A stretch of DNA of 7,836 nucleotides from Actinomycetota bacterium (GTDB taxonomy: Bacteria; Actinomycetota; Actinomycetes; Nanopelagicales; Nanopelagicaceae): assembly GCA_947480375.1 (NCBI GenBank), contig CANKCX010000024.1, positions 1-7,836 on the forward strand. The letters run 5' to 3'. Below are positions 6,972 through 7,836 of this stretch, piece by piece. The first letter of the stretch is position 1. Every line of letters begins with the position of its first letter. The translations under genes were made by a program, and so were the position numbers. The notes below the pieces were generated by a model that was not told where the DNA came from, ran no database searches, and saw only the letters and a program-made list of their open reading frames with translations.

Positions 6972-7005
6972 AGAAGGCCCGCGAATAATAATTCGCGGGC
7001 CTTCT
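6972..7005 (-). terminator. Rho-independent-type terminator of groEL
   Basis: A perfect 15-bp inverted repeat (6972-6986 and 6991-7005) with a 4-nt A/T loop starts 15 nt after the groEL stop. The core is GC-rich (GGCCCGCG/CGCGGGCC). AAGC/GCTT outside the stem can extend it by 4 bp past a single bulged T. On the minus strand the stem is followed by GCTTTAA, a poor U-tract, so termination may be partial. Confidence 0.85.
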
Positions 7006-7020
7006 TGCTTGAATCTGGCT

Positions 7021-7836
7021 TTAGAAATCCATTTCTCCGCCGCCTTGTGGCATCGCTGGAGCCTTTGGCTCTGGCTTATCCGCAATAACAGCTTCGGTTG
7101 TAAGGAATAGTGCAGCGATTGATGCTGCATTTTGCAGTGCAGAACGTGTGACCTTAACTGGATCAATAATTCCAGCCTTAATCATGTCAACGTATTCGCC
7201 GGTTGCTGCATTCAAACCAGTACCAACTGGCTTGTTGCGAACAGCTTCGACAATTACGCCACCTTCGAGTCCGGCATTAATTGCAATTTGCTTTAGTGGT
7301 GCTTCGATTGCAACTTCAACAATTCGAGCGCCAGTTGCTTCATCGCCAGTTAACTTCAACTTTTCGAATGCAACTTTTGCAGCTTGTAGAAGTGCAACAC
7401 CGCCACCAGCAACGATTCCCTCTTCAACCGCAGCTTTTGCATTTCGGACAGCGTCTTCAATGCGGTGCTTACGTTCTTTGAGTTCAACTTCGGTTGCTGC
7501 GCCAGCTTTGATAACTGCAACGCCACCAGCAAGCTTTGCAAGACGTTCTTGCAACTTCTCGCGGTCGTAATCTGAATCTGACTTCTCGATTTCGGCACGA
7601 ATTTGGTTTACGCGGCCCTTGATTTGTTCCGCATCGCCAGCGCCTTCAACAATTGTTGTCTCTTCTTTTGCCACTACAACCTTGCGAGCGCGGCCAAGTA
7701 GATCCATTGTTGTTGCTTCTAGCTTTAATCCAACTTCTTCAGAGATAACAGTTGCACCTGTAAGGATTGCAATATCTTGCAACATTGCCTTGCGACGATC
7801 ACCGAATCCTGGCGCCTTAACAGCTACAGATTTGAA
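7021..7836 (-). CDS. groEL: Chaperonin GroEL (60 kDa), C-terminal half, cut by right edge
   Basis: ATP-dependent protein-folding chaperonin. The frame is open to the right edge (first in-frame residues [17 protein letters not shown]), so only the last 271 of about 540 residues are seen. The fragment covers the end of the apical domain and the intermediate and equatorial domains: [62 protein letters not shown] (the Asp of ED matches the catalytic Asp398 of E. coli); and [11 protein letters not shown]. It ends [10 protein letters not shown], the tail type of the main actinobacterial GroEL2, not the His-rich tail of GroEL1. The 3' end is followed by a strong hairpin. Whether groES or a CIRCE/HrcA site lies upstream cannot be seen. 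Confidence 0.97.
   Translation of the reverse strand, partial: FKSVAVKAPGFGDRRKAMLQDIAILTGATVISEEVGLKLEATTMDLLGRARKVVVAKEETTIVEGAGDAEQIKGRVNQIRAEIEKSDSDYDREKLQERLAKLAGGVAVIKAGAATEVELKERKHRIEDAVRNAKAAVEEGIVAGGGVALLQAAKVAFEKLKLTGDEATGARIVEVAIEAPLKQIAINAGLEGGVIVEAVRNKPVGTGLNAATGEYVDMIKAGIIDPVKVTRSALQNAASIAALFLTTEAVIADKPEPKAPAMPQGGGEMDF

Noticed and set aside
7148..7570. 140-codon frame on the plus strand opposite groEL
   Set aside because: It is a shadow of groEL, low-complexity in Ala, Ser, Thr and Pro, as expected from complementing a well-conserved coding frame; no ribosome site seen.

Overview
The window looks like a stretch of a streamlined, free-living actinobacterial chromosome. Base composition is moderately low in G+C for that phylum (roughly mid-40s % by eye, not computed). 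Genes are nearly edge to edge, and several proteins are of actinobacterial type: a citrate synthase 2-like CitA, the actinobacterial form of SerC, a DUF3027 protein, a DUF2530-like membrane protein, a CspB-like cold-shock protein with a C-terminal extension, and a GroEL ending in GGGEMDF. This combination, together with a photolyase, fits planktonic freshwater acI-type Actinobacteria (Nanopelagicales). That placement is inference from remembered protein features, not a search.

Layout, left to right. (1) The end of a membrane-anchored GGDEF diguanylate cyclase (+), cut by the left edge, overlaps tail to tail with (2) a deoxyribodipyrimidine photolyase (-). The photolyase start lies inside the end of (3) citrate synthase (-), so citA and phr look like a translationally coupled pair. 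(4) A divergent intergenic region of about 128 bp carries a 9-bp inverted repeat, one arm next to each promoter region. It separates citA from (5) pdxH (+), which is followed 9 nt later by (6) serC (+), then (7) a 26-codon small ORF and (8) a DUF2530-like small membrane protein (+). These four could form one transcription unit. It meets, with only 3 nt between stop codons, (9) a cold-shock-domain gene (-). Its leader contains an 11-bp tandem duplication. (10) A DUF3027 gene (-) lies upstream of it, and (11) the C-terminal half of groEL (-) runs off the right edge. A 15-bp perfect hairpin between groEL and the DUF3027 gene is a convincing terminator. No gene-free stretch exceeds about 130 nt.

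Functional links: PdxH makes pyridoxal 5'-phosphate, the cofactor of its neighbour SerC (serine biosynthesis). CitA feeds the TCA cycle. Photolyase repairs UV damage. Cold-shock protein and GroEL2 are stress and housekeeping chaperones. The DUF3027 protein is uncharacterised but has a probable metal-binding Cys/His cluster.

The region is mostly ordinary core genome; I see no clear new multi-gene system, mobile element, CRISPR array, tRNA or rRNA. Points worth a second look are the shared promoter motif between citA and pdxH, a Tyr at the expected distal Trp of the photolyase electron chain, a Glu at the catalytic Asp position of CitA, the small ORF after serC, the duplicated cold-shock leader, and the terminator that abuts the DUF3027 start.
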